From the NCBI RefSeq assembly GCF_003584165.1, contig NZ_QXFJ01000023.1, forward strand, positions 1-64,000: 64,000 bases of DNA, in the 5' to 3' direction. Under the pieces are notes generated by a model that saw only the letters and a list, made by a program, of their open reading frames with translations, was not told where the DNA came from and did not search any database. Shown one piece after another: positions 36,299 through 44,848 of this stretch (within the stretch, counting starts at the first letter, position 1; each line of letters starts with the position of its first letter). This DNA is from Flagellimonas aequoris (GTDB lineage Bacteria; Bacteroidota; Bacteroidia; Flavobacteriales; Flavobacteriaceae). The position numbers and the translations under genes are program-made.

Positions 36299-37208
36299 TT
36301 GTAGCTTGTTTTTTATCGGTGATAAACTTGTTGATGGTTTCCAGAACCTGAGCCTTATTGGCACCTTGTTCCTCCAACTGGTAAAAGTGCATAAAAAGGG
36401 GTTGGCCATCCACTTGTTTCAGAAGTGTTAGGTCACCTTCACGGTTATAAACCTCGTCCCAGGCATCGCGTGCCACGGACCAAAAATCCTTATGGGTGGC
36501 CCACCAATCGGCAGCAACCTTACAGTCGGAATCGGCTACTTTTTTGTAGATATTGTATCCCTTTTCCTGGGCCAACAACACATCGGTTTCACCATCTTTT
36601 CGGATAATCTTGTCATTGTCCTGTTCGTGTACCCACCCGGTCGAAGTAATCTCTTGTCTATTACCACGGCTCATGACATTATAGTCACTTCTCTTGGAGT
36701 ATTCCCTTCGGGGAAGTGGCGAATCGCTACGGTTCTCCCAATAATGCTTACCATCAAAATGTACCCAAGTGGAAGACCCTGAATATCTAGGGCTATCATC
36801 CACCTGATATACCTTTTGGGTCCACTGCCCCTTCACTTCACTAGTAGGCAATTGGGTAAAAGTCCAGCTATTGTCTTTGTTGTAATGGTATACTTTTTGG
36901 TTTTCGAACAACCAATCCTGTCGCCAGTGTTTGATCACGGTGCTGTCATTGATCACCAATAAATGTTGAAGGGAAATTTTATTGTCCTCATCAATGATGG
37001 GCAAAGCCAATTCCAAAGCTTTTGAAGTATAATCCAGTTTCTTTTCGTAGTCGATTTCTGGAGCGAAGGTTTCCGTGTACTTAAAAGTCACCTCATAACA
37101 TCCGCACATATCCAGAATGGCCTGTCGGTCCAAATCTTTCTTTTTTTGGGAATAGCCCATGGAAGTGCCTATAGCCATGAGCATCAGGAAGATGATTGAT
37201 TTTTTCAT
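36282..37208 (-). CDS. DUF6607 family protein of the heme/iron locus
   Basis: The 308-aa protein has a signal peptide (MKKSIIFLMLMAIGTSMGYS-QKK). The mature part has many Trp and Tyr, a CGCYEV motif near residue 37 and a HYNKDNSWTFTQL region, which fit DUF6607 proteins found next to HmuY and TonB receptors. Two Cys in CGC may bind iron or heme; this is inference. It is divergent from the receptor gene across 102 bp holding two palindromic boxes and overlaps the FMN-binding gene. Confidence 0.8.
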   Translation of the reverse strand: MKKSIIFLMLMAIGTSMGYSQKKKDLDRQAILDMCGCYEVTFKYTETFAPEIDYEKKLDYTSKALELALPIIDEDNKISLQHLLVINDSTVIKHWRQDWLFENQKVYHYNKDNSWTFTQLPTSEVKGQWTQKVYQVDDSPRYSGSSTWVHFDGKHYWENRSDSPLPRREYSKRSDYNVMSRGNRQEITSTGWVHEQDNDKIIRKDGETDVLLAQEKGYNIYKKVADSDCKVAADWWATHKDFWSVARDAWDEVYNREGDLTLLKQVDGQPLFMHFYQLEEQGANKAQVLETINKFITDKKQATNAEGK

Positions 37209-37244
37209 AATGGTATCAGTTAGATCTTGTCAAATTGTTCTGGA

Positions 37245-37252
37245 CAAAAATA
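37245..37252 (-). promoter_or_regulatory. -7 box of the DUF6607 promoter
   Basis: On the minus strand, TATTTTTG matches TAnnTTTG and lies about 36 nt before the DUF6607 start codon. No clear TTG lies 19-21 nt upstream; instead the metalloregulator-like box 1 occupies that position. Confidence 0.45.
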
Positions 37253-37258
37253 CTAAAC

Positions 37259-37281
37259 TTATTTAGATTGAATAAAAATAA
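37259..37281. promoter_or_regulatory. metalloregulator-like palindrome, box 1
   Basis: This 23-bp site matches an ideal palindrome with arms TTATTTAGATT and AATCTAAATAA around a central G at 21 of 23 positions. It lies between the two divergent -7 boxes, upstream of the receptor promoter and over the -33 position of the DUF6607 promoter. A regulator bound here could shut off both directions. The fold of the site and the iron-linked genes suggest a Fur- or DtxR-type repressor. Confidence 0.6.
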
Positions 37282-37285
37282 AATA

Positions 37286-37293
37286 TATATTTG
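37286..37293 (+). promoter_or_regulatory. -7 box of the TonB receptor promoter
   Basis: TATATTTG matches TAnnTTTG and lies 17 nt before the receptor ATG. The nearest TTG (37268-37270) is 15 nt upstream, which is short. The box lies between the two metalloregulator-like palindromes. Confidence 0.55.
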
Positions 37294-37301
37294 TCGCAAA
37301 A

Positions 37302-37324
37302 TAAATTAGAATGAATCTAAATAA
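37302..37324. promoter_or_regulatory. metalloregulator-like palindrome, box 2
   Basis: This site matches the same ideal 23-bp palindrome as box 1 at 20 of 23 positions and covers the receptor start codon at 37311. Its right arm AATCTAAATAAG is the exact reverse complement of the left arm of box 1. Binding here would block transcription start and elongation of the receptor gene. Confidence 0.55.
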
Positions 37325-39416
37325 GCATCGATTAAGTCTGTTTTTAGCCCTCTTTGCCTGTTTGCATGTCATCGGTCAGGAAAACAGTCCTTCACAAAAA
37401 GATTCCATTCTAACCGAAAATTTGGATGAAGTAGTGGTCACGGCCACTCGAACCATCAGACAATTGTCTTCCTTGCCCCTGCCCGTTACCCTGATCGCAA
37501 AAAAGCAGTTGCAACAAACCGGATTTACCCGCCTGAACGAGATCCTGAACGAGCAAACCGGTATCATCATGACCCCAGATGCCACCATTGGAGGAGGAGA
37601 AGGTGTTCAAATTCAAGGAATTGCTTCCGACTATGTTCTGGTCTTGATCGATGGGGTTCCCGTTGTAGGTCGCAGTTCGGGTAATCTAGACCTTAGCCGC
37701 TTTGCCATTGGCAACATCAAACAAGTGGAAGTGGTGAAAGGTCCTTCCTCCAGTCTTTTTGGTTCCGAAGCCTTAGGTGGCGTTATCAACATCATCACGG
37801 AAAAACCTTCCACGGAAAAAATCAATGGGCAGGTTTCCTATCGAATGGCCAGTTTCAACAACCAGAATACCAACCTCACCATCAACCAGAAAGGAAAAAA
37901 ACTGGGATATTCCCTATTTGCAGACCGGTTGAGTACCGATGGTTACGACCTTACTCCTACCCAAGAAGGCCAAACCATAAATCCCTTTTATAATTACACC
38001 CTTAATGGACGCTTGTATGTAGATGTTTCCGATACCTGGGATGTTTTTGCCTCGGGCAGGTATTTTTATCAGGAATTTGATGTTGCCCCAAGTACCAGTG
38101 AAGAGCAAGATTTGAACCTTCACCTTAAGGTGAACCACAAAGCGACATCCAAAAGTCAGTTACAATATGAACTGTACTACACCAATTATGTAACGGATGA
38201 AAAGAGCATTGACCCCATCGACAATGAACTGCTGATTGCCAATGATTTTAATCAAAAATTGTTCCGACCGGAAGTTCGTTTCAACCATTCCTTTTCACCC
38301 CAAAACATCCTTACCATTGGCGGTGGATACAACTTTGAACAATTGGAACGATCCCTTTTTGCAGGTGATGTTTCGTTTGAATCGCAATACCTCTATTCCC
38401 AATTCGATTTTAAACCATTGGATGACCTCAACCTTATTGTGGGTGCCCGATTTGACAACCACAGTGAGTATCATTCGCAACTCAGTCCAAAGATTTCAGG
38501 TCGGTATGATGTGTCACCTTCATTTGCCATTAAAGCATCCGTGGGTAGTGGTTTCAAAGCCCCAGATTTTAGACAATTGTATCTGGATTTCACCAATGCT
38601 GCCGGCGGGGGATATTCGGTTTTTGGAAAGGAAGTGGAACAGGCCGGGATCGATCGCCTTCAAGAAAACGATGAAATTGCCACCCTTCAAGTGGACGCCT
38701 CCGAATTGGGTGAACCCTTGGATGCAGAAAGTTCCATTGGATATAATCTGGGTTTCGTGGTAAAAAGAGGAAAACTCTCCACGGAGTTCAACTTTTTCCG
38801 AAACGACTTTAAAAACCTTATCGATACCCGAATCTTGGCGTCCAAGACGAATGGGCAGAATGTTTTTGGGTATATCAACCGTGACCGGGTCTACACTCAA
38901 GGCTTCGAAATGGATATCCGATACAAACCTTGGAAAAACCTCAACCTCTCTGCCGGTTATCAATTGCTCTTTGCCTATGACAAGGACAAAAGGGAAGCGA
39001 TTAAAAATGGGGAGGTCTTTGCCCGAGACCCGGAAACCCTACAAACCGTCCGGCTGTCCACATCCGACTATTTTGGATTGGAAAACCGCTCACGACACAC
39101 CTTGAACGCTAAAATCTTTTATGAAGTCCCCGAATGGGATGCCAATGCCAATATCCGAGTTACTTATCGCAGCCAATTTGGCTTGACGGACCAAAACGGA
39201 AATGACCTTTTGGATGTGTACGATGGCACTTTTGCCAAAGGATACGCCTTGGTGAACTTGGCCTTCGGAAAGACCTTTTTTGAACACTATCAACTTCAGT
39301 TTGGAGCCAATAACTTGTTGGATTTCAAAGGGAATAATCCCTTGGCCACCCAAGACAACGAAGTACTCTTAAACCCAGGAATTCAATTATTTACCAAAAT
39401 CAATATTCAATTTTAA
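37311..39416 (+). CDS. TonB-dependent heme/iron receptor
   Basis: The 701-aa protein has a signal peptide (ending HVIG-QEN), a TonB-box-like LDEVVVTATRT at residues about 39-49, and the plug signature VLVLIDGVPVVGR near 105 followed by VEVVKGPSSSLFGSEALGGVINIIT. The rest is the 22-strand barrel ending in QLFTKINIQF. It has no N-terminal carboxypeptidase-like domain, unlike SusC. With HmuY 11 nt downstream it most likely imports heme. Transcription should be repressed by iron through the two boxes at its 5' end. Confidence 0.93.
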   Translation: MNLNKHRLSLFLALFACLHVIGQENSPSQKDSILTENLDEVVVTATRTIRQLSSLPLPVTLIAKKQLQQTGFTRLNEILNEQTGIIMTPDATIGGGEGVQIQGIASDYVLVLIDGVPVVGRSSGNLDLSRFAIGNIKQVEVVKGPSSSLFGSEALGGVINIITEKPSTEKINGQVSYRMASFNNQNTNLTINQKGKKLGYSLFADRLSTDGYDLTPTQEGQTINPFYNYTLNGRLYVDVSDTWDVFASGRYFYQEFDVAPSTSEEQDLNLHLKVNHKATSKSQLQYELYYTNYVTDEKSIDPIDNELLIANDFNQKLFRPEVRFNHSFSPQNILTIGGGYNFEQLERSLFAGDVSFESQYLYSQFDFKPLDDLNLIVGARFDNHSEYHSQLSPKISGRYDVSPSFAIKASVGSGFKAPDFRQLYLDFTNAAGGGYSVFGKEVEQAGIDRLQENDEIATLQVDASELGEPLDAESSIGYNLGFVVKRGKLSTEFNFFRNDFKNLIDTRILASKTNGQNVFGYINRDRVYTQGFEMDIRYKPWKNLNLSAGYQLLFAYDKDKREAIKNGEVFARDPETLQTVRLSTSDYFGLENRSRHTLNAKIFYEVPEWDANANIRVTYRSQFGLTDQNGNDLLDVYDGTFAKGYALVNLAFGKTFFEHYQLQFGANNLLDFKGNNPLATQDNEVLLNPGIQLFTKINIQF

Positions 39417-39427
39417 AAAGTAATACC

Positions 39428-40069
39428 ATGATCAAAAAAACAGCAAACTTTTTCACCTACCTATTTGTATTCACCTCATTTGTTGCCTGCAGTGACGACG
39501 ATGACAATGGTCCCGACCTGATTGCCGTGGAGAGTAGTACCGCCACCAATGTTCCTGCCCCCCAGACTGGTGGTCAGGGTGAGCCTGTAGGCGGACCTTT
39601 TACCAAATTCAGCTTTGCAACGGGTGCGGTGACCACCAGCGATACCGAATGGGACATTGCCTTTAGAGGTACCAGTATAGCCGTGAACGGAGGAGCCGTT
39701 ACCGGAACCGACGACGAACCCGAGAGAAACGGGGACGCCGGAGTTTCCATTGAGAGTGGCACTTTTGCCGATATTACCACCGCAGAAGGGCTTACTTTTG
39801 CACAGGATGCAGACGGAGCCTTTGCCATTGCCAGTGGAAGTGATAATGGCTGGTACAACTACAATCCGGCTACTTTCACTATTACTCCCATTCCCGGAAA
39901 AATATTGGTGTTCCGTACCCATGACGGAAAATATGCCAAAGTGGAAATCCTAAGTTATTACAAGGATGCCCCAGCAGAAATTGATGCCATGTCGGATGAG
40001 GCACGATACTACACCTTCAATTATGTGTACAACCCCAATGAAGGGGAAACCTCTTTGACCATCAACTGA
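39428..40069 (+). CDS. HmuY family heme-binding lipoprotein
   Basis: The 213-aa lipoprotein has a signal ending FVAC-SDDDDN (the Cys followed by Ser and four Asp favours surface export). The HmuY beta fold is seen in TEWDIAFRGTSIAVNGG near residue 77, GWYNYNPATFTITPIPGK near 138 and DGKYAKVEILSYYKD near 163. HmuY binds heme at the cell surface and hands it to the TonB receptor. The His pair used by the Porphyromonas protein is not obvious; few His or Met residues are present, so the binding mode may differ. Confidence 0.88.
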   Translation: MIKKTANFFTYLFVFTSFVACSDDDDNGPDLIAVESSTATNVPAPQTGGQGEPVGGPFTKFSFATGAVTTSDTEWDIAFRGTSIAVNGGAVTGTDDEPERNGDAGVSIESGTFADITTAEGLTFAQDADGAFAIASGSDNGWYNYNPATFTITPIPGKILVFRTHDGKYAKVEILSYYKDAPAEIDAMSDEARYYTFNYVYNPNEGETSLTIN

Positions 40070-40172
40070 TCAAAATAGGATAAAATCATTTATTCGGAAG
40101 CTCATGGAATAACCGCAATTCCCTTTGTTATCAAATCCATTCTCGCGGTTATTTTGAGTTAGTTTGTGTGAG

Positions 40173-40199
40173 AAGCGGGGCAATTGCCCCGCTTTTTTT
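40173..40199 (+). terminator. terminator of the receptor/HmuY transcript
   Basis: A stem AAGCGGGGC-(AA)-TTGCCCCGCTT with a T tail lies about 105 nt after the hmuY-like stop codon. It is preceded by TTTTGAGTTAGTTTGTG (40152-40168), a motif also found before two hairpins near 26.1 and 26.4 kb. Confidence 0.9.
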
Positions 40200-40279
40200 A
40201 TGCTTTTACGATACGAAAAAAATGGATAGCGTTAAATGGGTTTTGCAAAAATGGGGAACTTGATAAAAAAGCATTTTAA

Positions 40280-40678
40280 ATGGAGAACGATATGGGAGTC
40301 ATCGCAACGAACAACCGGGAATTGAACTTGTACTATAATGCCAATAGCAGTATCGGCATGCAAACCTTGGCCTTTGTTCAGGCCTCCAAGAAAAAAGTAT
40401 TGGCCGTGGATTTGTCCAAGACCAAGGTCACGGGAACCCAATGGGCCGAACTGGCCGATCTTTTGGATATCCCTATCAAAGACCTGATCAATACGGAACA
40501 CCCAGATTTCATCAAACTATATGGCAAAGACAATGACCTGGAAGGTGATGACGATTGGATCAAGGTGTTGCAAAAAAATCCAAGTGTGGTCACCCAACCC
40601 ATACTGGTCAATGGCAACAAGGCCATGCAGGTGAACACCCCTTCCGATGTCATGGTTTTTCTTGATGCGGAAAGCTAA
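40280..40678 (+). CDS. ArsC/Spx-fold protein lacking the catalytic cysteine
   Basis: The 132-aa protein aligns with the arsenate-reductase/Spx thioredoxin-like fold. The loop LYYNANSSIGMQTLAF corresponds to the region holding the active Cys in ArsC, but Ser replaces it and no Cys exists in the whole protein. NPSVVTQPILVNGNKAMQ corresponds to the conserved strand with the cis-Pro. It therefore cannot reduce arsenate and may be a regulator or a binding protein. It stands 210 bp after the heme locus. A second in-frame ATG (residue 5) is possible. Confidence 0.75.
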   Translation: MENDMGVIATNNRELNLYYNANSSIGMQTLAFVQASKKKVLAVDLSKTKVTGTQWAELADLLDIPIKDLINTEHPDFIKLYGKDNDLEGDDDWIKVLQKNPSVVTQPILVNGNKAMQVNTPSDVMVFLDAES

Positions 40679-40722
40679 ACTCAAAACCTGCTTCGTAGAT
40701 ACACTACGCAACACCGAAAAAT

Positions 40723-42264
40723 ATGTCGCAACCCAAAAAAGTAAAAATAGCACTATGGACGCTAGTGGCCTTATTAGCCATTGGGGTCACGGCCCAGCTC
40801 TGGTTTACCCATAGGGTAAAAGCACTATTATCTGAAGAACTCCCTTCCCACATCCATCTTTCTTATGAACGATTGACCACCAATGTACTTTTGGGGAAAA
40901 TCGGCCTACAAAAAGTTACTTTTCAGGATAGCACCACATCTTTGGACCTAAAAGCACAAACGGTTACGCTCTCCGGGTTGAAATATCTCCCCCTGCTTCA
41001 AAAAGGAGCTATTGCCATTTCGGACCTGACCGTGGAATCGCCTCAAGTCACTTATCAAAAGAAAAAACTGGAAAACGATTCTCTTTCTACTAAGCGGAAT
41101 CAAGGGGAGCCAAAAAATATCAACATCCAAAACTTTCGCATCCAAAACGGACAATTGAAACTGCTTCAACACGATTCCGATAGCACCTTGGTACAACTTG
41201 AAGGAGTATCTGTACTGGTAACCGATATTACCCATAACACAGAAACCGCTTCCCTACCCTTGCCCTTCACCTTTGGTGCCTATGAAATTGAAACACAAAA
41301 AGGGTACTATGATTTGGGTCCTTTGGAAGATCTGCAATGGCAATCCGCAAAACTTGACACTTCGGAAGGAAGCATTCAAAAATTGGAATTGCACACCAAA
41401 TACAGTCGAGAGGAACTCTCCAAAAAACTTACCGTGGAGCACGATCATTACGATTTGGTCATCGACTCCGTCCTGTTAAAAAAACCCGATTTTGGCTTGA
41501 CGGACCACCTGCCCAAATTCCATCTGGAAGCTCTGGAACTCCACCACCCCATTTTTGAGGTGTATCGGGATAAGCTGTTGCCGGACGACACCACCCATAA
41601 AAAATTGTACAACCAAGCGTTGCGCGACCTTGATTTTGATTTGCTCGTGAACACTATCCACATTTCCGAAGGAATGGTCGCCTACGAAGAACGGCTGGAG
41701 GCCGACGTAGAACCTGAAAGTCTTCGGTTTACGGATATTTCGGCCACCATCCGCAACCTGCATAGCAAAGGCAGTGGCATGGTATCGGTGGCCGCCCAAT
41801 CCCAATTGATGGGCGACGGGCAACTGACCTTGGATTGGTCCTTCGACCCGCAGAGCCAGAGCAACGACTTTTTGGCCTCTGGTTCGCTGAAACAGTTCCG
41901 AACCGAAAACATCAGTCCGTTTTTGCGAACCAACCTAGGTGCCGAGGTCAAGGGCACCATCGATCAAATGTATTTTACCATCAGTGGTAATGAAACGGAA
42001 TCACAGGGCGATATGAAAATGGCCTATGACCAATTTGAGTTCGTGGTACTGAAAAAGGACAAATTGGGCGTGAACAAACTGCTCACCGCCATCGTGAACA
42101 TTTTTGCCAAGGAAAGTTCCAAGGCCGATGGCGACGGGTTCAGACACGGGGATTTCAAAGTAAAACGACAACCCGACAAATCATTCTTCAACTACCTGTG
42201 GCTAAACGTAAAGAACGGGTTAGTGGACACCATGACGGGCAAGGGAAAACAACGTAAAAAATAA
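40723..42264 (+). CDS. AsmA/DUF748-like envelope protein (first of pair)
   Basis: The 513-aa protein has one N-terminal membrane helix (IALWTLVALLAIGVTAQLWF) followed by long repeating beta-strand segments such as LQKVTFQDSTTSLDLKAQTVTL and FRIQNGQLKLLQHDSD. This is the pattern of AsmA-like/DUF748 proteins, which form bridges or grooves carrying lipids between membranes; here it is an inference from pattern. The gene ends 2 nt before a related gene, so they are co-translated. Confidence 0.7.
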   Translation: MSQPKKVKIALWTLVALLAIGVTAQLWFTHRVKALLSEELPSHIHLSYERLTTNVLLGKIGLQKVTFQDSTTSLDLKAQTVTLSGLKYLPLLQKGAIAISDLTVESPQVTYQKKKLENDSLSTKRNQGEPKNINIQNFRIQNGQLKLLQHDSDSTLVQLEGVSVLVTDITHNTETASLPLPFTFGAYEIETQKGYYDLGPLEDLQWQSAKLDTSEGSIQKLELHTKYSREELSKKLTVEHDHYDLVIDSVLLKKPDFGLTDHLPKFHLEALELHHPIFEVYRDKLLPDDTTHKKLYNQALRDLDFDLLVNTIHISEGMVAYEERLEADVEPESLRFTDISATIRNLHSKGSGMVSVAAQSQLMGDGQLTLDWSFDPQSQSNDFLASGSLKQFRTENISPFLRTNLGAEVKGTIDQMYFTISGNETESQGDMKMAYDQFEFVVLKKDKLGVNKLLTAIVNIFAKESSKADGDGFRHGDFKVKRQPDKSFFNYLWLNVKNGLVDTMTGKGKQRKK

Positions 42265-42266
42265 CC

Positions 42267-43379
42267 ATGGCGAAACAAAGGAAAAAAATATACAAGCGCA
42301 AACGGTATGTACTGCCCACGATTTTGATCGTGTTGCTCATCGCGTTCCGCTTGGTGCTGCCTTATATCGTAAAAAACTATGTGAACAAAGTTTTGGCCGA
42401 CATTCCCGGCTATTATGGCCATGTGGAGGACATTGACTTGTCGTTGATCACGGGGTCGTATACCATAGACCACCTGTACCTGAACAAGGTGAACGCCGGT
42501 TCCCAAATTCCTTTTCTCGATTTTGAAAAAACGGACATTTCCGTGGAATGGAGTTCCCTGTTGAAGGGCAAGGTGGTGAGCGAGATCAACATGACCCGCC
42601 CCACCGTCATCTATGTCTTCGAGGACCAACAAAAAGAAGGCGAGGATGATGCCGATATTGACGATTGGACCAAGGCTTTGACGGACCTGGTGCCTATTGA
42701 CATCAACAAATTGGAAATCCATGGCGGCAAAATGGCCTTTGTGCAGCTTTCGGCCGATCCCAACATAGACCTACATCTCGAAAAAATTGAACTGTATGCC
42801 ACTAACCTTCGCAACGTGGTGCGCAAAGAGGCCAAACTGCCCAGCAACCTGTCTGCGGATGCGATCAGTATTGGTGGGGGCAACCTGCATTTGGAGGGCC
42901 AGATGGACCTTGTAAAGCAAATTCCCGATATGGACCTTGCCCTTTCCTTGGAAAATGCGAATGTTACCGCCCTGAACGATTTTACCGACCACTATGCGGG
43001 ACTCGATTTTGATAAGGGCACCTTTAACCTGTACAGCGAACTCGCCATTGCCGATGGCTACCTGAAAGGCTACCTCAAACCCATTTTAAAGGACACCAAG
43101 CTCATTGGCAAGGAAGATGCCTTTTTGGAAACGCTCTGGGAAGGGTTTGTGGGCTTTTTAAAGTTTGTGTTGAAGAACCATAAGGAAAACACCCTCGCTA
43201 CCAAAGTCCCCATTGAGGGCAACCTAAATGATGTAAAGACCAAGACCTGGCCCACGGTGACCAACATCTTTAAAAATGCCTGGATCAAGGCGTTCAAAGG
43301 GATCGTGGACAATGACATCGAGTTTGAGAAAGTGCAGGAAACCGCCAAGGAAAAAAATTCCAAGGACAAAAAGGGTTAA
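42267..43379 (+). CDS. AsmA/DUF748-like envelope protein (second of pair)
   Basis: The 370-aa protein starts with a basic stretch (KQRKKIYKRKRY) and one membrane helix (VLPTILIVLLIAFRLVLPY). The opening NYVNKVLADIPGYYGHVEDID-LSLITGSYTIDHLYL fits the DUF748 signature. Beta-rich repeats follow, and the C-terminus is Lys-rich (KEKNSKDKKG). The shared layout with the upstream protein suggests a joint role in lipid or envelope handling. It starts 2 nt after its partner's stop. Confidence 0.8.
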   Translation: MAKQRKKIYKRKRYVLPTILIVLLIAFRLVLPYIVKNYVNKVLADIPGYYGHVEDIDLSLITGSYTIDHLYLNKVNAGSQIPFLDFEKTDISVEWSSLLKGKVVSEINMTRPTVIYVFEDQQKEGEDDADIDDWTKALTDLVPIDINKLEIHGGKMAFVQLSADPNIDLHLEKIELYATNLRNVVRKEAKLPSNLSADAISIGGGNLHLEGQMDLVKQIPDMDLALSLENANVTALNDFTDHYAGLDFDKGTFNLYSELAIADGYLKGYLKPILKDTKLIGKEDAFLETLWEGFVGFLKFVLKNHKENTLATKVPIEGNLNDVKTKTWPTVTNIFKNAWIKAFKGIVDNDIEFEKVQETAKEKNSKDKKG

Positions 43380-43823
43380 GGGTTTATTGGGTAAAGGGTT
43401 TTGGGTTGAAGGGGTAAAGGTTTTTGGGTATAGGGTTAAAGGTTTCTGACTTCTGTCTTCTGAATTCCGACCTCTGACTTCTGACTTCTGATTATTGTTT
43501 ATTGGTCATTGCTAATTGTCAATTGATTATTGTTCATTGTAGAAAAACGCTAGTTTTTAATCTCCAACCAATGCAGTTACATCAAGATTGTTTAATTTGC
43601 AACTCAACCTCCTTATAATTTACCAACACAGATTTCAAACCTATGGCCCAACGTCATGGGATTAACCCCTTTGTCTGTCTGTCAAAACCCATTTAAAGGT
43701 TAAAAACGGACTGGCCCTCCAACGTCAAATATGTGAAAGCCAATACAGACATTAAAAAGTCTTGGACGAGTGAATCGAAAATCGAAAGAGTAGATACATA
43801 ACTCATTTGAAAAAAATAGAACA
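43380..43823. other. 444-bp intergenic region, simple repeats then unassigned DNA
   Basis: No credible gene is seen. The left part (43384-43545) is low-complexity repeat DNA, listed separately. The right part (43546-43823) has no hairpin or promoter match I can support. A plus-strand reading frame ending in SKIERVDT before the next gene could be a small remnant but has no start codon. Confidence 0.6.
43384..43545. repeat. low-complexity intergenic repeats
   Basis: The segment begins with GGGTTTTGGGTT-like units, passes into tandem TGACTTC/TGACCTC heptamers (43445-43491) and ends in TTATTG/TCATTG-like units (43491-43540). Such heptamer and G+T-rich strings are seen between genes in Flavobacteriaceae; their role is unknown. 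They mark the start of the A+T-rich accessory stretch. Confidence 0.75.
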
Positions 43824-44303
43824 ATGAATCTTAGACCTATATTAATAATTGCACTTGCATCCTTATTGCTTATTAACTCCTGTTCCCCTGAAGATGAAAC
43901 CAACCTTCAAAAGAATATGAGTATCAGTCTAAAATTTGAAAGTTTGGATACAAATTTGAAAAGCACCAATTCCGTTAAAACCTATTCCTTAAAAATTATA
44001 TCGTTATCTCCTCTCGTCATTGAATCAAACGAATTGGAGGTTATTGAAGTTACAAATGCCTTGACAGGAAATGTATCTTCTGTAATTGTGGAAAGGAAAG
44101 TCCAAAAAAGCAAGACAGGTCCACTATCAAACAAGGAACAGGGATGCACCAGCAGTATATCGAACGGTTATTGGTACGATGGCAACGATTGTTTTATGTA
44201 CGGAACCATTGTTACGGACAATAATTGTAATCAACTATTCATCCCGGCTGATGAAACCACACAAATTTTAATGAACGATTGTGGTTGGAGTGATGTAGCT
44301 TAA
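43824..44303 (+). CDS. uncharacterised lipoprotein
   Basis: The 159-aa protein has a lipoprotein signal (MNLRPILIIALASLLLINSC, Cys20) followed by acidic residues (SPEDET). The rest has several beta strands and, near the end, CTSSISNGYWYDGNDCFMYG with Cys residues that could form disulfides. No family is recognised. The DNA is more A+T-rich than the flanking regions. A second lipoprotein gene begins 11 nt later, so they probably share a transcript. Confidence 0.65.
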   Translation: MNLRPILIIALASLLLINSCSPEDETNLQKNMSISLKFESLDTNLKSTNSVKTYSLKIISLSPLVIESNELEVIEVTNALTGNVSSVIVERKVQKSKTGPLSNKEQGCTSSISNGYWYDGNDCFMYGTIVTDNNCNQLFIPADETTQILMNDCGWSDVA

Positions 44304-44314
44304 CCGATACTACT

Positions 44315-44629
44315 ATGAAAAAAAATCACCTTATCCTGTCCCTTAGTCTATTGTTCCTTTTTGGATGCTTTTCCTGTAAAACATCCAGACAAAAGGAGTT
44401 TAACTCAATTGAGATGCCTGCCTATGAAAATGGCACCCAAAATGAAGTTTTGAGAAAGATCATGAATTCTCCAAACCCAAGCGAACTTTATACGTTATGG
44501 GTAAATGAAAAAGAATATCCCATCGCACATCTAAAAAAGATTCTGGACACCTTGGACCCAAACTATACCATCCAAATTAAAACGGACAGTACCTTGAACA
44601 AGAAATTGCTATTCTTGAAGAGTCCTTAA
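44315..44629 (+). CDS. small uncharacterised lipoprotein
   Basis: The 104-aa protein has a hydrophobic signal with Cys residues in FGCFSCKTS, either of which could be lipidated. The mature part is short and charged, with VLRKIMNSPNPSELYTLWVN and ILDTLDPNYTIQIK. No family is recognised. It follows another lipoprotein gene by 11 nt; both lie in an A+T-rich stretch that looks acquired. Confidence 0.6.
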   Translation: MKKNHLILSLSLLFLFGCFSCKTSRQKEFNSIEMPAYENGTQNEVLRKIMNSPNPSELYTLWVNEKEYPIAHLKKILDTLDPNYTIQIKTDSTLNKKLLFLKSP

Positions 44630-44730
44630 AGATGCATTTTTATACCTAGCGGTTGGTTCTCTTTAAGCATAGCTTTTTTATAGCAAACCTTTTAAGGTCC
44701 AAATCAATTTGCAGAAAATCCCTAGTTTTT

Positions 44731-44774
44731 TTACGGTTTTCCGTAAGGCCAATTGTTTGGGAATTAGTAATTTG
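44731..44774. repeat. 44-bp direct repeat, copy 1
   Basis: This sequence is repeated with 42 of 44 identities at 45855-45898, in the same orientation, on the other side of the LysM membrane gene. It opens with a perfect dyad TTACGG-TTTT-CCGTAA (44731-44746) and ends in GGGAATTAGTAATTTG. It lies about 75 bp before the LysM gene start. Confidence 0.8.
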
Positions 44775-44848
44775 AACAGCATAATCCCGCCCCTTTTTAT
44801 TACAGCTTAAGTACCCATTGCATATGGTTTCGTATACTAACCCATTAG

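Noticed and set aside
43700-43903. 67-aa minus-strand ORF across the start of the 43824 lipoprotein gene
   Set aside because: It overlaps a lipoprotein with a proper signal and has no features of its own.
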